From positions 689,166-753,165 of the forward strand of contig NW_006499776.1 in NCBI RefSeq assembly GCF_000471905.2: a stretch of 64,000 nt of DNA, given 5' to 3'. A program made the translations under genes and the position numbers. How positions within the stretch are numbered: the stretch's first letter is position 1; each line of letters begins with the position of its first letter. Source of the stretch: Amborella trichopoda. Taxonomy: Eukaryota; Streptophyta; Magnoliopsida; Amborellales; Amborellaceae. Shown in pieces: positions 1 through 13,350 of this stretch. The notes beneath the pieces were generated by a model. It did no database searches and was not told the origin of the DNA. It was given only the letters and a program-made list of their open reading frames with translations.

Positions 1-1399
1 GTAAGGGCCGTGGCTGAGCAGTTTACGGTCATGCCGTAAGTACGGAGGTTGAGATGTTTAGGGAGTACAGATCGAGGCTGAGTAGTTTACGGTCATGCAA
101 TATAGAACGAGGATGTGCCTTTTAGAGTGATGTAGTATGGACCGAGGCTGAGAACTTTAGGGTCATGCAGTATGGACCAAGGTAGAGCAGTTTTTGGTCA
201 TGCAGCATGGACTGAGCTTGAGCAGCTTACGGTCATGCAATATGGACAGAGGCTAAGGACTTTCGGATCGTGCAGTATGGACAGTGGCTGAGCGATTTAG
301 GGTCATGCAGTATGGACCGAGGATGTGAAATTTATGGCACGAGGCTGTGCAGTTTAGGGTCATGCAGTGTGGACCGTGCCTAAATAGTTTAGGTTCATGC
401 AAGATGGATTGAGGCTGAGAAGCTAAGGGTCATGCAGTAGGGACTGAGGCTGAGCAGTTTAGGGTCATGCAGTAAGGACCGCAGCTGAGACGTTTAGGGT
501 AGGTACCAAGGCTGAGTAGTTTAGGGTCATGCAGTATCGACCGAGGCTTAGCAGTTTAGGGTGATGTAGTATAGACCGATGCCGAACAGTTTAGGGTCTT
601 GCTATATGGACCGAGGATGAGCAGTTCATGGCCATGTAGTTTGAACCGAGGCTTGGCAGTTTAGGGTCATGCATTTTGGACCTAGGATGAGCAGTTTAGG
701 ATCATACAGTATAAGTTGAGGCTGAGCATTTTAGGGTCATGCTGTACGGACCGAGGCTAAGCAGTTTAGGGTCATGCAATACGGACGAGGCTGAGAAGTC
801 TAGGGTCAGGCAGTATTGACCGAGGATGAGACTGAGCAGTTTAGAGTGCTGTAGTGTGGACCGAGGCTGAGTTGTTTGGGGTCATGAAATATTGACCGAG
901 GCTGAGCAATTTTGGGTCATGCAGTTTAGGGTCATGATGTATGGACCGAGGCTAAGCCATCTAGAATCTTGCAATATGGACCTAGGTTGAGTAGTTTAGG
1001 GTTATGCAGCATGGACCGAGGCTGAGTAGTTTTGGGACATGCAGTACGGACCAAGGCTGAGGAGTTTGGGGTCAAGCACTTTGGATCGAGCCTGAGCATT
1101 TTAGGGTCATTCATTGTGGACCGAGGCTGAGAAGTCTAGGGTCAGGAAGTATGGACCTAGGCCGAAGCTGAGCTGTTTAGAGTCATGCAGCGTGGACCAA
1201 GGCCGAGCAATTTAGTGTCATGAAGTATGGACCGAGGTTAAGCAGTTTAGGGTCATGCAGTATAAATCGAGACTGAGTAGTTTTTGGGTTAGGCAGTATG
1301 GAGGGAGGCAGAGCCGTTTAGAGTGTCACAATATGGACCTAGGCTGAGCAGTATGGGGTCATATAGTAAGGGCCGAGGGTGAGAACTTTAGGGTCATGC

Positions 1400-4300
1400 A
1401 GTATGAACCGAGGCAGAGTACTTTAGGGTCATGCTGCATGGATCGAGCTTGAGCAGTTTATGGTCATGCAATATGGACTGAGGCTAAACAGTTTAGAATC
1501 ATGTACTATGGACCGTGGCTTACCAGTTTTGGGTCATGCAGTATAGGATCATGTAGTAAGGACCAAGGATGTGGAGTTTACGATCGTGCTCAATGATACG
1601 AGGCTCTACAGTTTAGGGTCATGCAGTACGGATCGAGCCTAAACAGTTTTTAGTCAGGCAAGATGCAGTGAGGCGGAGCAGTTAAGGATCATGCAGTATG
1701 GACCTAGGCTTAGCAGTTTATGGTCTGCAGTAAGGACCGAGGCGGAGAAGTTTAGGGTAATGCAGTATGGACCACGGTTGAGTAGTTTAAGGTCTTGCAG
1801 TATGGATCGAGGCTTAGCAATTTAGGGTCATGCAGTATGCACTGATGCTGAACATTTTAAGGTCTTGCCGTTTGGGCCTAGGCTGAGCAGTCTAGGGGCA
1901 GGCAGTATTGAACGAGGCTAAGGCTGAGTTGTTTAGAGTCATGCAGTGTGGCCCGAGGCTGAGTAGTTTAGGCTCATGAAGTATGGACCGATGCTGAGCC
2001 ATTTAGGGTCATGCAGTATAAATCAACGTTGAGTAGTTTAGGGTCATGCAGTACAGACCGAGGCTGAGCCGTCTAGGGTCACGCAATATGGACATAGACT
2101 GAGCAGTTTAGGATCATGCAATATGAATCGAGGTGATGCAGTTTAAGGCATGTTGTATGGACCGACGCTGAGCAGTTAAGGGTTATAAAGTATGGAGAGA
2201 GGCTTAGGGGTTTAGGGTCATGCACTATGGATCGAGACTGACTAGTTTAGGGTCATGCAGTATGGACCGAGGCTTAGCCATTTATGACCGATGCTGAATA
2301 GTTTACGGTCTTGCAGTATGGATGGAGGCTGAGCAGTTCATGGCCATGTAGTTTTGACCGAGGCTTAGCAGTTTAGTGTCATGCATTATTGACCTAGGCT
2401 GAGTAGTTTAGTATCATGCAGTATAAATCAAGGCTGAGCAGTATAGGGTCATGCTGTATTGACCGAGGCTGAGCAGTCCAGAGTCTTGCTGTATTGACCT
2501 AGGCTGAGTACTTTAGGGTCATACAGTATAGACCGAGGTAGAGCCGTTTAGGGTGATGCAGTATGGAACGAGGCTGAGCTGTTCGTGGCCCTGTAATGTG
2601 TACCGAGACTTAGAAGTTTTGGGTCGTGCATTATGGGTGAGGATGAGCAGTTTAGGGTCATGCAGTATAAATCTACGCTGAGCAGTTTAGGGTCATAAAC
2701 TCTGGATCGAGGCTGAACAGTTTACGGTCATATAGTATGGACAGAGTTAGAGAAGCTTAGGTTCATGCAGTATGGATTGAGCCTTAACAGTTGAGGGTCA
2801 AGTTGTCCAGACCGAGGCTGACCAGTATAGCATCCAGCAGCATGGACCAAGGCTGAGCAGTATGGACCGAGGCTGAGCAGTTTGGGGTCACGAAGTATGG
2901 ACCGAGGTAGAGGAGTTTAGAGCCATGTAATATAAATCGAGGTTGAGTAGTTTAGGATCAGGTAGTATGGTCCGAGGATGAGCCGTTTAAGGTCTCGCAA
3001 TATGGACCTAGGCTGAGCAGTTTAGGGGCATGCAGTATGGACCACGACAGTGCAGTTTAAGGCATGCTGTATTGACCGAGGCTGAGTAGTTTAGGGTTAT
3101 GCGGCATGGACCGAGGCTAAAGAATTTGGGGTCATGCAGTATAGTCCAAGGCTGGGTAGTTTAGGTAATGCAATACGGACCGAGGCTGAGCAAATTAGGG
3201 TCTTACAGTAAGGAACGAGCCTGTGTTTTTTAAGGTCATGCAGTATGGACCGAGGCTGAGCAGTTTCAGGTAATTCAGTATAGACTCAGGCAAAGTAGTT
3301 TAGGGTCGTGCTGTCGGGACCAAGGCTTTACAGTTTAGGGTCATGCAGTGTGGTTCAAGGTTGAGATGTTTAGGCTCATGTAATATGGACCAAGGCTGAG
3401 CAGTTTAGTGTCATGCAATATGGAATGAGGCTAAGCAGTTTAGGGTCATGCACTATGGACCGAGGATGAGCAGTGTAGGGTTATGTTTCGTCGACCAAGG
3501 TTGTGCCATTTAGAGTCATGTAGTATGGACCGAGGCTGAGCAGTTTATGGTCATACAGTTTGGATCGAGGGTGAACAATTTTGGGTCATCCAATATGGAC
3601 CGTGGTTGAGCAATTTAGGGTTAGGCAATTTTGGTCCGAGGCTGAGTAGTTTACGTTCATGCCGTAAGAACCGAGGGTGAGCAGTTTAGGGTCATGCAGT
3701 ACGGACCGAGGTGGAGCTGTTTAAGGTCATGTAGTATGGAGCGAGTCTGAGTACTTTAGGGTCATGCAACATGATCCGACGCAGAGCAGTTTATGGTCAT
3801 GCAGTACGGATTGAGCTTGAGCAGTTTAGGGTCATGCAGAATAGATCTATGCTGAGCACTTTAGGGTCATGCCGTATGGACCGTGGCTGACCGGTTTAGG
3901 GTCAAGCCCTATAGGGGTCATGCATTATAGACTGAGGATGAGCTGTTTGGGGTCATACAGTATGGACTAAGGCTTTGCAGTTTAGGGTCATGCAGTATGG
4001 ACCGAGGCAGAGCAGTTTAGGGTCATGCGGTTTGGACCTAGGCTGTGCAGTTTAGGGTCATCCAGTATGGACCGAGGCTGAGTAGTTTAGGGTCATCCAG
4101 TATGGACTGATGCTGAGCTGTTTTGGGTCATGTAGTATTGACCGAGGCTGAGAACTTTAGAGTCATGCATTTTGGACCGAGCTGTTTTAGGGTCATGCAG
4201 TATGGACCGAGCTTGAGCAAGTTATGGTCATGCAGTATGGACCGAGCTTTAGCCATTTCTGGTCAGGCATTATGGACCGTGGCTCAACGGTATATGGTCA

Positions 4301-5050
4301 TGCAGTATAGAGTCATGCGGTATGGACTGAAGATGGGAAGTTTACGATCATGCTGTATAGTACGAGGCTGAGCAGTTTAGGGTCATGAAGTGAGTACCGA
4401 GCCTAAAAAGTTTAGGGCCATGCAAGATGGACTTAAGCTGAGCAGTTAAGGGTCATGCAGTAAGGACCAAGGATGATAAGGTCATCTAGAACGGGGGTCA
4501 TGTAATAAGGGTCTCGGCTGAGAAGTGTAGGATCATGCAGTCTGGACCGCGACTGAGTAGTTTAAGGTCATGCAGTATGGACTGAGGCTTAGTAGTTTAG
4601 GGTCATGCAGTATGGACCGATGCTGAACAGTTTAGGGTCTTGCAGTCGGGACCGAGGCTGAACAGTTTATGGCCATGTAGTTTAGACCGAGGCTTAGTAG
4701 CTTAGGGTCATGCATTATGGACCTAGGCTGAGAAGTTTAGGATCATGCAGTGTACATCGAGGCTGACCAGTTTAGTGTCATGCTGTATGAATCGAGGCTG
4801 AGCAGTTTAGGGTCTTGCAGTACGGACCTAGGCTGAGTAGTTAGTCATACAAGGATCGATGCTGAGAAGTTTAAGGTCTTGTAGTGTGGATCAAGGCTGA
4901 GCGTTTCGTGGCCACATAATGTGGACCGAGGCTTAGCAGTCTAGGGTCATGCATTATGGACAGAGGATGAGCAGTTTTAGGTCATGCAGTATAAATCGAC
5001 ACTGTGTAGTTTAGGGTCATGCAGTATGGATAGAGGTTGAACAGTTTAAT
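1400..5050 (+). repeat. Eroded ~2.33-kb higher-order repeat (two copies)
   Basis: Three ordered markers repeat with a near-constant offset: GAGCTTGAGC at 1,445 and 3,813 (2,368), (C/T)ATGGCCATG at 2,339 and 4,669 (2,330), and CGTGGCC at 2,584 and 4,907 (2,323). The monomers around the second marker match in order: a GTCTTGCAG monomer, then TGGCCATGTAGTTT, then GGCTTAGCAG or GGCTTAGTAG, then CATTATTGACC or CATTATGGACC, then GACCTAGG or a close variant. Spacing between the second and third markers is 245 and 238 bp, close to seven monomers. Boundaries are approximate. Confidence 0.6.
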
Positions 5051-6559
5051 GTCATGCAGTATGTACCAAGGTAGAGCAGTTTAGGGTCATGATGTATGGA
5101 TCGAGCCAGAGCAGTTTAGGGTCTTGCAGTATGGACCGAGGGTGACCAGTTTAGGGTCATGCAGTTTTGTCCGAGGCGGAGCAATTTACGGTCATGTCGT
5201 ATAGACCTACGATGAGCAGCTTAGGGTAATGCAGTATAGACTGAAGCGGAGCTGTTTATGGTCACATAATATGGACTTAGGCTGAGCACTTTATGGTCAT
5301 GCAGTATGGACCAAGGCAAAGCAGTTTAGCATGCGATATAGACCAAGGATGAGCAGTTTATGGTCATGCCGTATGGTACGAGGCTGACTAGTTGAGGGTC
5401 ATGCAGTGTAAATAGAGGCTGAGCAGTTTAAGGTCATGCAGTCTTGACCGAGGCCGAACAGTTTGGGGTCATCCAATATGGACCGACGTTGAGCAGCTTA
5501 GGGTCATGTAGTATGGACCGTGCTTGAACTGGGTCATGCGGTATGGATCGAGGCTGGCCAGTTTAGGGTCATGTAGTTTTATCAGAGACTGAGCAGTTTA
5601 TGGTCATGCCGTATGAACCGAGGCTGAGCAGTTTAGGGTCATGCAATATGGACTGAGGCTGAGCTCTTTATGGTAATGCAGTACGGACCGAGGCTGAGCA
5701 CTTTATGTCATGCTATATGGACCGAAGCTGAGCAGTTTAGGGTCATGTAGTATGGACCGAGGCTGAGCAGTTTAGGGTCACGCCGTATTGACCGAGGTTG
5801 AGCAGTTTAGGATGATGCAGTATGGATCGTGGCTGAGCAGTTTAGGGATGTACAACATGGATCGAGGATGAGCAATTTAGGGTCATGCAGTATGGACCGA
5901 GGCTGAGCAGTATATGGTCATGCAGTATAGATCGATGTTGAGCAGTGTGGTGCCATGCAGCATGGATTTTGGTTGAACAGGTAGGGTCATGCAATATGGA
6001 ACGAGACTGAGCAGTTTAGGGTCATCCAGTATTGACCGAGGTTGAGAAGTTTCGGGTTAAGTAATATGGACCTAGGCTGAGCGGTTTAGAGTCATGAAGT
6101 ATGAAAAGGGGCTGAGCTGTTTACGGTCATCCAGTATGGATCGCGGCTGAGAGTTTAGGGTCATGCAGTATGGACCACAGCAGAGCTGTATTGGGTGGCG
6201 TAGTATGAACCGAGGCTGAGCAGTTTAGGGTCATGCAGTATGGCTTGAAGTGAGGAATTTAGGGTCCTGCAATATCAATCAAGGCTGAGTAGTTTAAGGT
6301 CGTCCGTTATGGATAGAGGTTGAGGAGTTTAAGGTCATGAAGTATAGATCAAGGTTGAGCAGTTTAGGGTCATGCAGTATGAATGCGGCTGAGCAGTTAA
6401 GGGTCACGCAGTACGGATCGATGTTGAGCACTTTATGATCATGCAGTATAGACCTAAGCTGAGAAGTTTAGCGTCATGCTGTTTCGGGTCATGCAGTATG
6501 GACAGAGGCTAAGGAGTTTAGGGTCATGCAGTATGGATTGAGGCGAAGCAATTTGGCAT

Positions 6560-8320
6560 CCTGCAGTATGGACCGAGGCTGAGCAGTCTAAGGTCATGCA
6601 ATATGGACCAAGGCTGAGAAGTTTAGGGTCCTGCAGTGTGGAACAAGGTTGAGCAGTTTAGGGTCTTATAGTATGGACCCAGGCAGAGCAGTTTAGGGTC
6701 ACGCAGTATGTACCGAGGCATCGAAGTTTAGGGTCATGTAGCATGGACCGAGGGTGAGATGTTCTGGGTCATGCAGTATGGACCGAGGCTGATCAATTTA
6801 GGGTCAAGTAGTATGGACCGAGGCTGTGCAGTATAGAGGCATGCAGTATGGACAAATGTTGAGGAGCTTAAGGTCATGCTGTATTGATCGAGACTGAGCA
6901 GTTTACGGTGATGCAGTAAGGACCGAGGGGAAGTAGTTTGGGATCCTGTAGTCTAGACCGAGGTCGAGCAGTCTTGGGTCATGCAGTATGGACCGAGGAT
7001 GAGAAATTTACAGACATGCATTATGGACCTAGGCTGAGCAGTTTACGGTCCTACTGTATGGATCCAGGCATAGTAGTTTAGGGTCACGCAATATGTGTCG
7101 AGGCTGAGCAGTTTAGAGTCATGCAGAAAGGATCGAGGAGGAGCTGTTTAGGGTCATGCTGTATGGAACAAGGAAGAGCAGCTTAGGGTATGTCGTATGT
7201 ACTGCAGCTGAGATGTTTGGGGTCATGCAGTATGGACCGAGGCTGAGCAGTATAGGATCATGCAGTATGGATCGATGTTGAGCATTTTAGGGTCATGCAG
7301 TATGGACCTAAGTAGAGATGTTTTGGGTCATGCAGTCTAGACCGAGGTTGAGCAGCATTGGGTCGTGCAGTATGGACCAAGGCTAAGCAGTTTTGGGTCA
7401 TGCAGTATGTACCGAGGCGAACCAGTATGAGATCATGCAGTATGGACCGAGGCTGAGCAGTCTAGGGTTATGCAGTGTGGATCGAGGCGGAGAAGTTTAG
7501 AGTCATGCAGTATGGAACGAGGCTGAGCAGTTTGGGTTTTTATAGTATGGACCCAAGCAGAGCAGTTTAGGGTCACGCAGTATGTACCGAGGCTGAGAAG
7601 ATTAGGGTCGTGTAGTAAGAATCGAGGATGAGCAGTTTAGGGTCATGCATTATGGACCGAGGTTGAGCAATTTAGGGTCGTGTAGTATGGATCGACGCTA
7701 AGAAGTATTGGGCCATACAGTGTGGACTTGTGTTGAGCAGTTTAGGTTCAAGTAGTATGGACCGAGATTGAGAAATTTTGGGTCATGCAGGATGGAACGA
7801 GGCAGAGCAATTTAGTGTCATCCTGTTTGGAACGAGATTGAGCAGTTTCGGGTCATGCAATATCGATCGAGGTTGAGGAGTTTAGGGTCATACAGTATGG
7901 AACGAGGCTGAGCAGTTTAGGGTCATCTATTACGGACCAAAGTTGAGCAGTTTAAGGTCATGCAGTACAGACTAAGGCTGAGCAGTGGAGGGTCAAATAA
8001 TATGGCCCACGGCTGAGGTGTATAGGGTCATGCGGTGTTGACCTAGGGCGAGCAGTTTCGGGTCATGCAGTTTGGACCAAGGGAAAGCAATTTAGGCTCA
8101 TGCATTATTATTCGAGACCGAGCGGTTTAGGGACATGCATTATCTACCGAGGCTGAGGAGTTTAGGGTCATGCATTATGGACCACGACTGAGCAGTTTAG
8201 GCTAAGGAAGGATGGACCAAGGTTGAGCAGTATTGGATCATGTAGTATGGATCGTTGCTGAGCATTTTAGGGTCATGCAGAAAGGACCTAAGCTAAAAAG
8301 TTTAGGATCATGCAGTATTG
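6560..8320 (+). repeat. Possible ~875-bp higher-order duplication
   Basis: A monomer series containing TATAGTATGGACCC, then a variant with AGGGTCACGCAGTATGTACC, occurs at about 6,664 and 7,538. The GTATGGACCC marks lie at 6,671 and 7,545, an offset of 874 bp or 25 monomers. A second marker, a monomer starting GCAGTATA or GCAGTATT followed by GGATCGATG or similar, lies at 6,828, 7,248 and 8,228, with offsets of 420 and 980 bp (12 and 28 monomers). The markers do not share a single offset, so this is either a duplication with later indels or two overlapping duplications. Confidence 0.45.
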
Positions 8321-10602
8321 AACGAGGCTGAGCAGTTTAGAGTCCTGCTGAAGGGACCACGGTAGAGATGCATAAGGTCATGCAGTTATGAGCCGAGGCT
8401 GAGCAGTTTAGAGTCACATAGAATGGATCGAGGTTAAGCAGTTTAGGGTCATGCAGCATAGACCGAGGCAAAGCAGTTTGGAATCATGCAGTATGGACCG
8501 AGGCTGAGCAGTCTAGGTTCATGCAGTAGGGATCTAGGTTGAGCAGTTTAGGGTCATGCAGTATGGACTGAGGCTGAGCAGTATAGGTCCTGCAGTATGG
8601 ACCTAGGCAGTGCAAATTAGGGTCACGCAGTATGGATCGAGGCTGAGCAGTTTAGGGTCATGCAGTACGGACCGAGGATGAGAAGTTTTGAGTCATGCAA
8701 CATAGACCGAGGTTGAGCAGATTTTAGTAATACAGTATTGACCGAGGCTGATCAGTTTACGCTCATACAGTATGGACAGAGGCTGAGCAGTTTGGAGTCA
8801 TGTAGAAAGGACCGATGCTGAGATGTTTAGGGTCATGGAGTATGGACCGGGGCTGAGCACTTTAGGGTCATATCATATGGATCGAGGATTAGCTTTTAAG
8901 ATCATGCAGTATGGACTGAGGCTAAGCAGTTTAAGATCATGTAGTATGGACCGAGGTTGAGTAGTTTAGGGCCGTATAGTATGGACCCAGGCTGAGTAGT
9001 TTAGGGCCATCCAGTATGGACCGAGGCTAAGCAGTTTAGGGTCAGGCAGTATGGATCGAGGCTGAGCGGTTTAGGGTCATGTAGTAGAGACCGTGGCCGA
9101 GAAGTATAGAGTCATGCAGTATGGACCGATGTTGAGAAGTTTAGGGTCTTGTTGTATTGATCAAGACTAAGCAGTTTAGGGTCATGCAGTATGGACCAAG
9201 GCTGAGTAGTTTAGGGTCAAGAAGTATTGATTGAGGCCAAGCGGTTTAGGTTCATGCAGTATGGACCGAGGGAGAGGATTTTAGGGCAATGTAGTATAGA
9301 TCGAGGCTGAGCAGTTTAGGGTCGTGTAGTATGGACCTAGGCTGAGCAGTTTAAGGTCCTAACGGGTGGACCGAGGCTGAATAGTAAAGGATCATGTAGT
9401 ATGGATCGATGCTGAGCAGTTAAGGATCATGCAGTATGGACCACGACTTAGCTCTATAGGTCATGCAGTATGGACTGACGTTGAGCAGTTTAGGGTCATG
9501 CGGTATGGACCGAGGCTGAGCACTTTAGGGCTATGCAGTAAGGACTGAGGCTGAGCAGTTTAGAGTCAGACAGAATGGACCAAGGCTGAGCTGTTTAGGG
9601 TCATGCAGTATGGACCGAGGAAGAGCAGTTTAGTGCATGCCATATTTTCTGAGTCAGGGCTTTTTAGGGTCATGTAGTATGGACCGAGGCTGAACAGTTT
9701 AGGATCATGTAATATAGATCGAGGTTGAGTAGTTTAGGGCTGTACAGTATGGATTGAGGCTGAGCAGTATGGATCGACATTGAGCAATTTATGATCATGC
9801 ATTAGTGACAGAGGCTGAGCAATTTAAGTTTATGCAGTATGGCCCGATGCTGAGCAGTTTAGTGTAATGCAATATGGATCGAGGCTAAGCCGTTTAGGGT
9901 CATGCAGAATGGAATGAGGCTGAGCGGTTTAGGGTTATCAGGTAAGGATCGAGGATGACCTGTTTCGGGTCATACAAAATTGACCGAGATTGAGCGGTTT
10001 AGGTTCATACAGTTTGGATCGATGCGAAGTACTTTACGGTGATGCTGTATGCACCAAGGCTGAGCAGTTTCGGATCTTGTCGTAGGTACCGAGGCTGAGC
10101 AGTTTCGGGTCATGTGGTATGGTTCGAGGCTGAGTAGTTTAGCATCATGCAGTAAGGACCGAGGCTGAGCAATTTAGCATCATCCACAATGGACCAAGGC
10201 TGAACAGTTTAGGGCCATACAATATGGAACGACGTTGAGTTGTTTTAGGTTACGCAGTATTGAACGAGGCTAGGCAGTTCATGGCCATGTAGTGTGGGCC
10301 AAGGCTTAACAGTTTACGGTCACGCATAATGGACCGAGGTTGAGATGTTTAGGGGCATGCAGTATAAATCGAGGCTGAGTAGTGTAGGGTCATGCAGTAT
10401 GGTCCGAGGCTGAGCAGTTTATGGTCATGCAGTACGGTTCGAGACTAAGCAATTTAGGGTTCTGTAGTATGGACCGACGCACAGTAGTTTAGAGTCATGC
10501 AATATGGACCAAGGCTGAGCAGTTTAGGGTCACGTAGTTTTGACCTAGGCAAAGCAATTTAAGGTCATGCAGTATGGACTGAGGTAGAGAAATTTACGGT
10601 CA

Positions 10603-11009
10603 TGCAGTATGCACCGAGGCTGAGCAGTTTAAAGTGATGCAGTGTGGACCTTGGCTGAGCTATAAAAGGTGATGAAGTATGGATTAAGGATGAGCAGTTT
10701 AGGGTCATGTAGTATGGAACCCGACAGAGCAGTTTAGAGTCACACCAGTATGTATCGTGGTTGAGCAGTTAAGGGTCATGCTGTGTGGACCGAGGACGAG
10801 CAGACATGCAGTATGGACTGAGGAAGAGCAGTAGCTACCGAGGCTGAGCAATTAAAGGTTTTACAGTATGAACAAAGGCTAATTAGTTTAAAGTCATAAA
10901 GTATAGACCGAGGTTGAACAGTATAGGATCATGCAGTACGCACTGAGGCTAAGCAGTTTAAAGTGATGCAGTATGGACCTCGACTGAGCTTTAGAAGGTA
11001 ATGCAGTAT
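10603..11009 (+). repeat. 780-bp HOR: first, internally deleted copy
   Basis: Only about 329 bp separate the GGATTAAGGA marks at 10,681 and 11,010, against about 780 bp elsewhere, so about 450 bp (close to 13 monomers) is missing. The junction is visible near 10,830. GAGGAAGAGCAGT, which in other copies leads into the T-rich tract, here runs directly into AGCTACCGAGGCTGAGCAA and then the second CAATTAAAGG tetramer. The bases before 10,681 match the tail of a full unit (GCAGTATGCACC, AAAGTGATGCAGT). This copy marks the left edge of the block and was probably shortened by unequal exchange. Confidence 0.85.
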
Positions 11010-12568
11010 GGATTAAGGATGAGCAGTTTAGGGTCATGTAGTATGGACCCTGGCAGAGGAGTTTAGAGTCACAAGGTATGTATCAGGGTTGAGCAGTTTT
11101 GGATCACACCGTCTGGACCACGGATGAGCAACATGCAGTATGGACTGAGGAAGGGAAGTTTTTTTGAATGCCATATTGACCGAAGCTGAGCCGTTTACGC
11201 TCATGCTATGTAGACCGAGGCTAGATGTTTAGAGTCATGCTGATAAGACCGATGTTGCGCAGTTTAGGAGCCGAGGCTGAGCAGCATAGGGTCATGCCAT
11301 ATGGTCCGAGGCGGAGCTTTTAGGATCATGCAGTAAGGACCGACGCTGAGCAGCTTAAGATCATGCAGTATGGACAGAAACTGAGCAGTTTAAGGCCGTA
11401 CAGTATGGACAGAGGTTGAGCAGTTTAGAGTCATGCAGTATGGACCGAGGCTGAGCGGTATAGGGTCATGCGGTATGGACCGAGGCAGAGCAATTAAAGG
11501 TTATGCAGTAAGGACAAAGGCAAAGTAGTTTAAAGTCATAAAGTATAGGCCGAGGTTGAAAATTATAGGATCATACAGTATGGATCGATGCTGAGCACTT
11601 TAGGGGCAGCAGTATGGACCTAGGCAGAGCAATTAAAGGTTTTGCAGTATGGACAAAGGCAATTAGTCTAAAATCATAAAGTATAGACCGAGGTTGAACA
11701 GTATAGGATCATGCAGTATGCACCGAGGTTGAGCAAGTAAAGTGATGCTGTATGGACCTCGGCTGATCTTTAGAAGGTAATGCTGTATGGATTAAGGATG
11801 AGCTATTTAGGGTCATGTAGTATGAACTCCGGCCGAGGAGTTTAGAGTCACGTAGTATGTATCGAGGTTGAGCAGTTTTGGATCGCGCCGTCTAGACCAA
11901 GGATGAGCAGACATGCAGTATGGACTGAGGACGAGCAGTTTTTTTGAATGCCATACTGACCGAGACTGAGCCGTTTACGCTCAGGCAGTCTAGACCGAGG
12001 GTAAATGTTTAAAGTCATGCTGATAGGACCGATGCAGCGCGGTTTAGGAGCCGACGCTGAGGACCTTAGGGTCATGCCATATGGTCCAAGGCAGAGCTTT
12101 TAAGATCATGCAGTAACGACCGACGCTGAGCAGCTTAAAATCATGCAGTATGGACAGAAGCTGAACAATTTAAGGTCGTACAGTGTGGATCGAGGCAGAG
12201 CAGTTTAGGGTCATGCAATATGGACCGAGGCTGAGCGGTATAGCATCATGCAGTATGGACCGAGACAGAGCAATTAAAGGTTATGCAGTATGGAAAAAGG
12301 CAAAGTAGTTTAAAGTCATGAAGCATAGACCGAGGTTGAACAATATAGGATCATACAGTATGGATCGATACTGAGCACTTTAGGGGCAGCAGTGTGGACC
12401 AAGGCAGAGCAATTAAACGTTTGCAGTATGGACAAAGGCAATTAGTTTAAAGTCATAAAGTATAGACCGAGGTTGAACAGTATAAGATCATGCAACATGC
12501 ACCGAGGCTGAGAAATTTAAAGTGATGCATTATGGACATCGGCTGAGCTTTAGAAGGTAAAGCAGTAT
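11010..12568 (+). repeat. 780-bp HOR: copies 1 and 2 (ungrouped type)
   Basis: Two complete units, 11,010-11,788 and 11,789-12,568. Both carry the combination TTTTGGATCRC, then T-rich GAATGCC, then TTAGGGGCAGCAG. They lack the TTGGATTA plus ATTGCC plus GTCTGCAG combination of type A and the TTGCATCA of type B. They are therefore a third type, at the left of the block before alternation begins. Confidence 0.85.
11491..11768 (+). repeat. 139-bp tetramer duplicated inside the 780-bp HOR (example)
   Basis: Within each full HOR unit two four-monomer blocks lie in tandem. Both start CAATTAAAGG, pass through ATGGACAAAGG (AAGGACAAAGG in the first block here), AGTTTAAAGTCATAAAG or a close variant, TATAGACCGAGGTTGAA (TATAGGCCGAGGTTGAA here), and end in ATAGGATCAT. 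Starts are 11,491/11,630, 12,271/12,410 and 13,051/13,190, all 139 bp apart. The first block has GGTTATGCAG and usually GGCAAAGTAG; the second has GGTTTTGCAG and GGCTAATTAG or a shorter form. The tetramer duplication therefore predates amplification of the 780-bp unit. Confidence 0.8.
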
Positions 12569-13350
12569 GGATTAAGGATGAGAAGTTTAGGGTCATGTAG
12601 TATGGATCCCGGCCGAGGAGTTTAGAGTCACACAGTATGTATCGAGGTTGAGCTGTTTTGGATTACGCCGTTTGGACCGAGGATGAGCAGACATGCAGTA
12701 TGGACTGAGGAAGAGCAAGTTTTTTTATTGCCATACTGACCGAGGCTGAGCCATTTAAACTCATGCTATGTAGACCGAGGCTAGATGTTTAGAGTCATGC
12801 TGATAGGACCGATGTTGCGCGGTTTAGGAGCCGAGGCTGAGCAACAAAGGGTCATGCCATATGGTCCGAGGCAGAGCTTTTAGAATCATGCAGTTAGGAC
12901 CGACGCTGAGCAGCTTAAAATCATGCAGTCTGGAAAGAAGCTAAACAGTTTAGGGCCGTATAGTATGAACCGAGGCTGAGCAGTTTAGGGTCATACAGTA
13001 TGGACCGAGGCTGAGCGATATAGGGTCATGCAGTATGGACCGAGGCTGAGCACTTAAAGGTTATGCAGTATGGACAAAGGTAAAGTAGTTTAAAGTCATA
13101 AGGTATAGACCGAGGTTGAACAATATAGGATCATACAGTATGGGTCGATGATGAGCACTTTAGGGTCTGCAGTATGGAGCGAGGCAGAGCAACTAAAGGT
13201 TTTGCAGTATAGACAAAGGCTAATTAGTTTAAAGTAATAAAGTATAGACCGAGGTTGAACAGTATAGGATCATGCAGTATGCACCGATGCGGTGCAGTTT
13301 AAAGTGATGCAGTATGGACCTCGACTGAGCTTTAGAAGGTAATGCAGTAT
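12569..13350 (+). repeat. 780-bp HOR copy 3, type A
   Basis: Type A markers in order: GGATGAGAAG after the start mark, CCCGGCCGAGG, GTTTTGGATTACGCC, T-rich ATTGCC near 12,728, and TTAGGGTCTGCAG near 13,161. The two internal CAATTAAAGG-like tetramers begin at 13,051 and 13,190, 139 bp apart (CACTTAAAGG and CAACTAAAGG here). Confidence 0.85.

Larger units (their letters stand above)
1..10602 (+). repeat. Diverged satellite segment, left part
   Basis: This stretch holds only 35-bp monomers, with heavy substitution between neighbours and no gene. Weak long-range order is visible. The variant ATGGCCATGTAG occurs near 628, 2,340, 4,670 and 10,281, and a related CGTGGCC variant follows about 240 bp later at 2,584 and 4,907. 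The variant GAGCTTGAGC occurs near 213, 1,445, 3,813 and 4,209. Offsets of about 2,330-2,370 bp between several of these point to an old, eroded ~2.3-kb HOR in about 1.4-5 kb. It looks less homogenised than the block that starts at 10,603. Confidence 0.85.
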
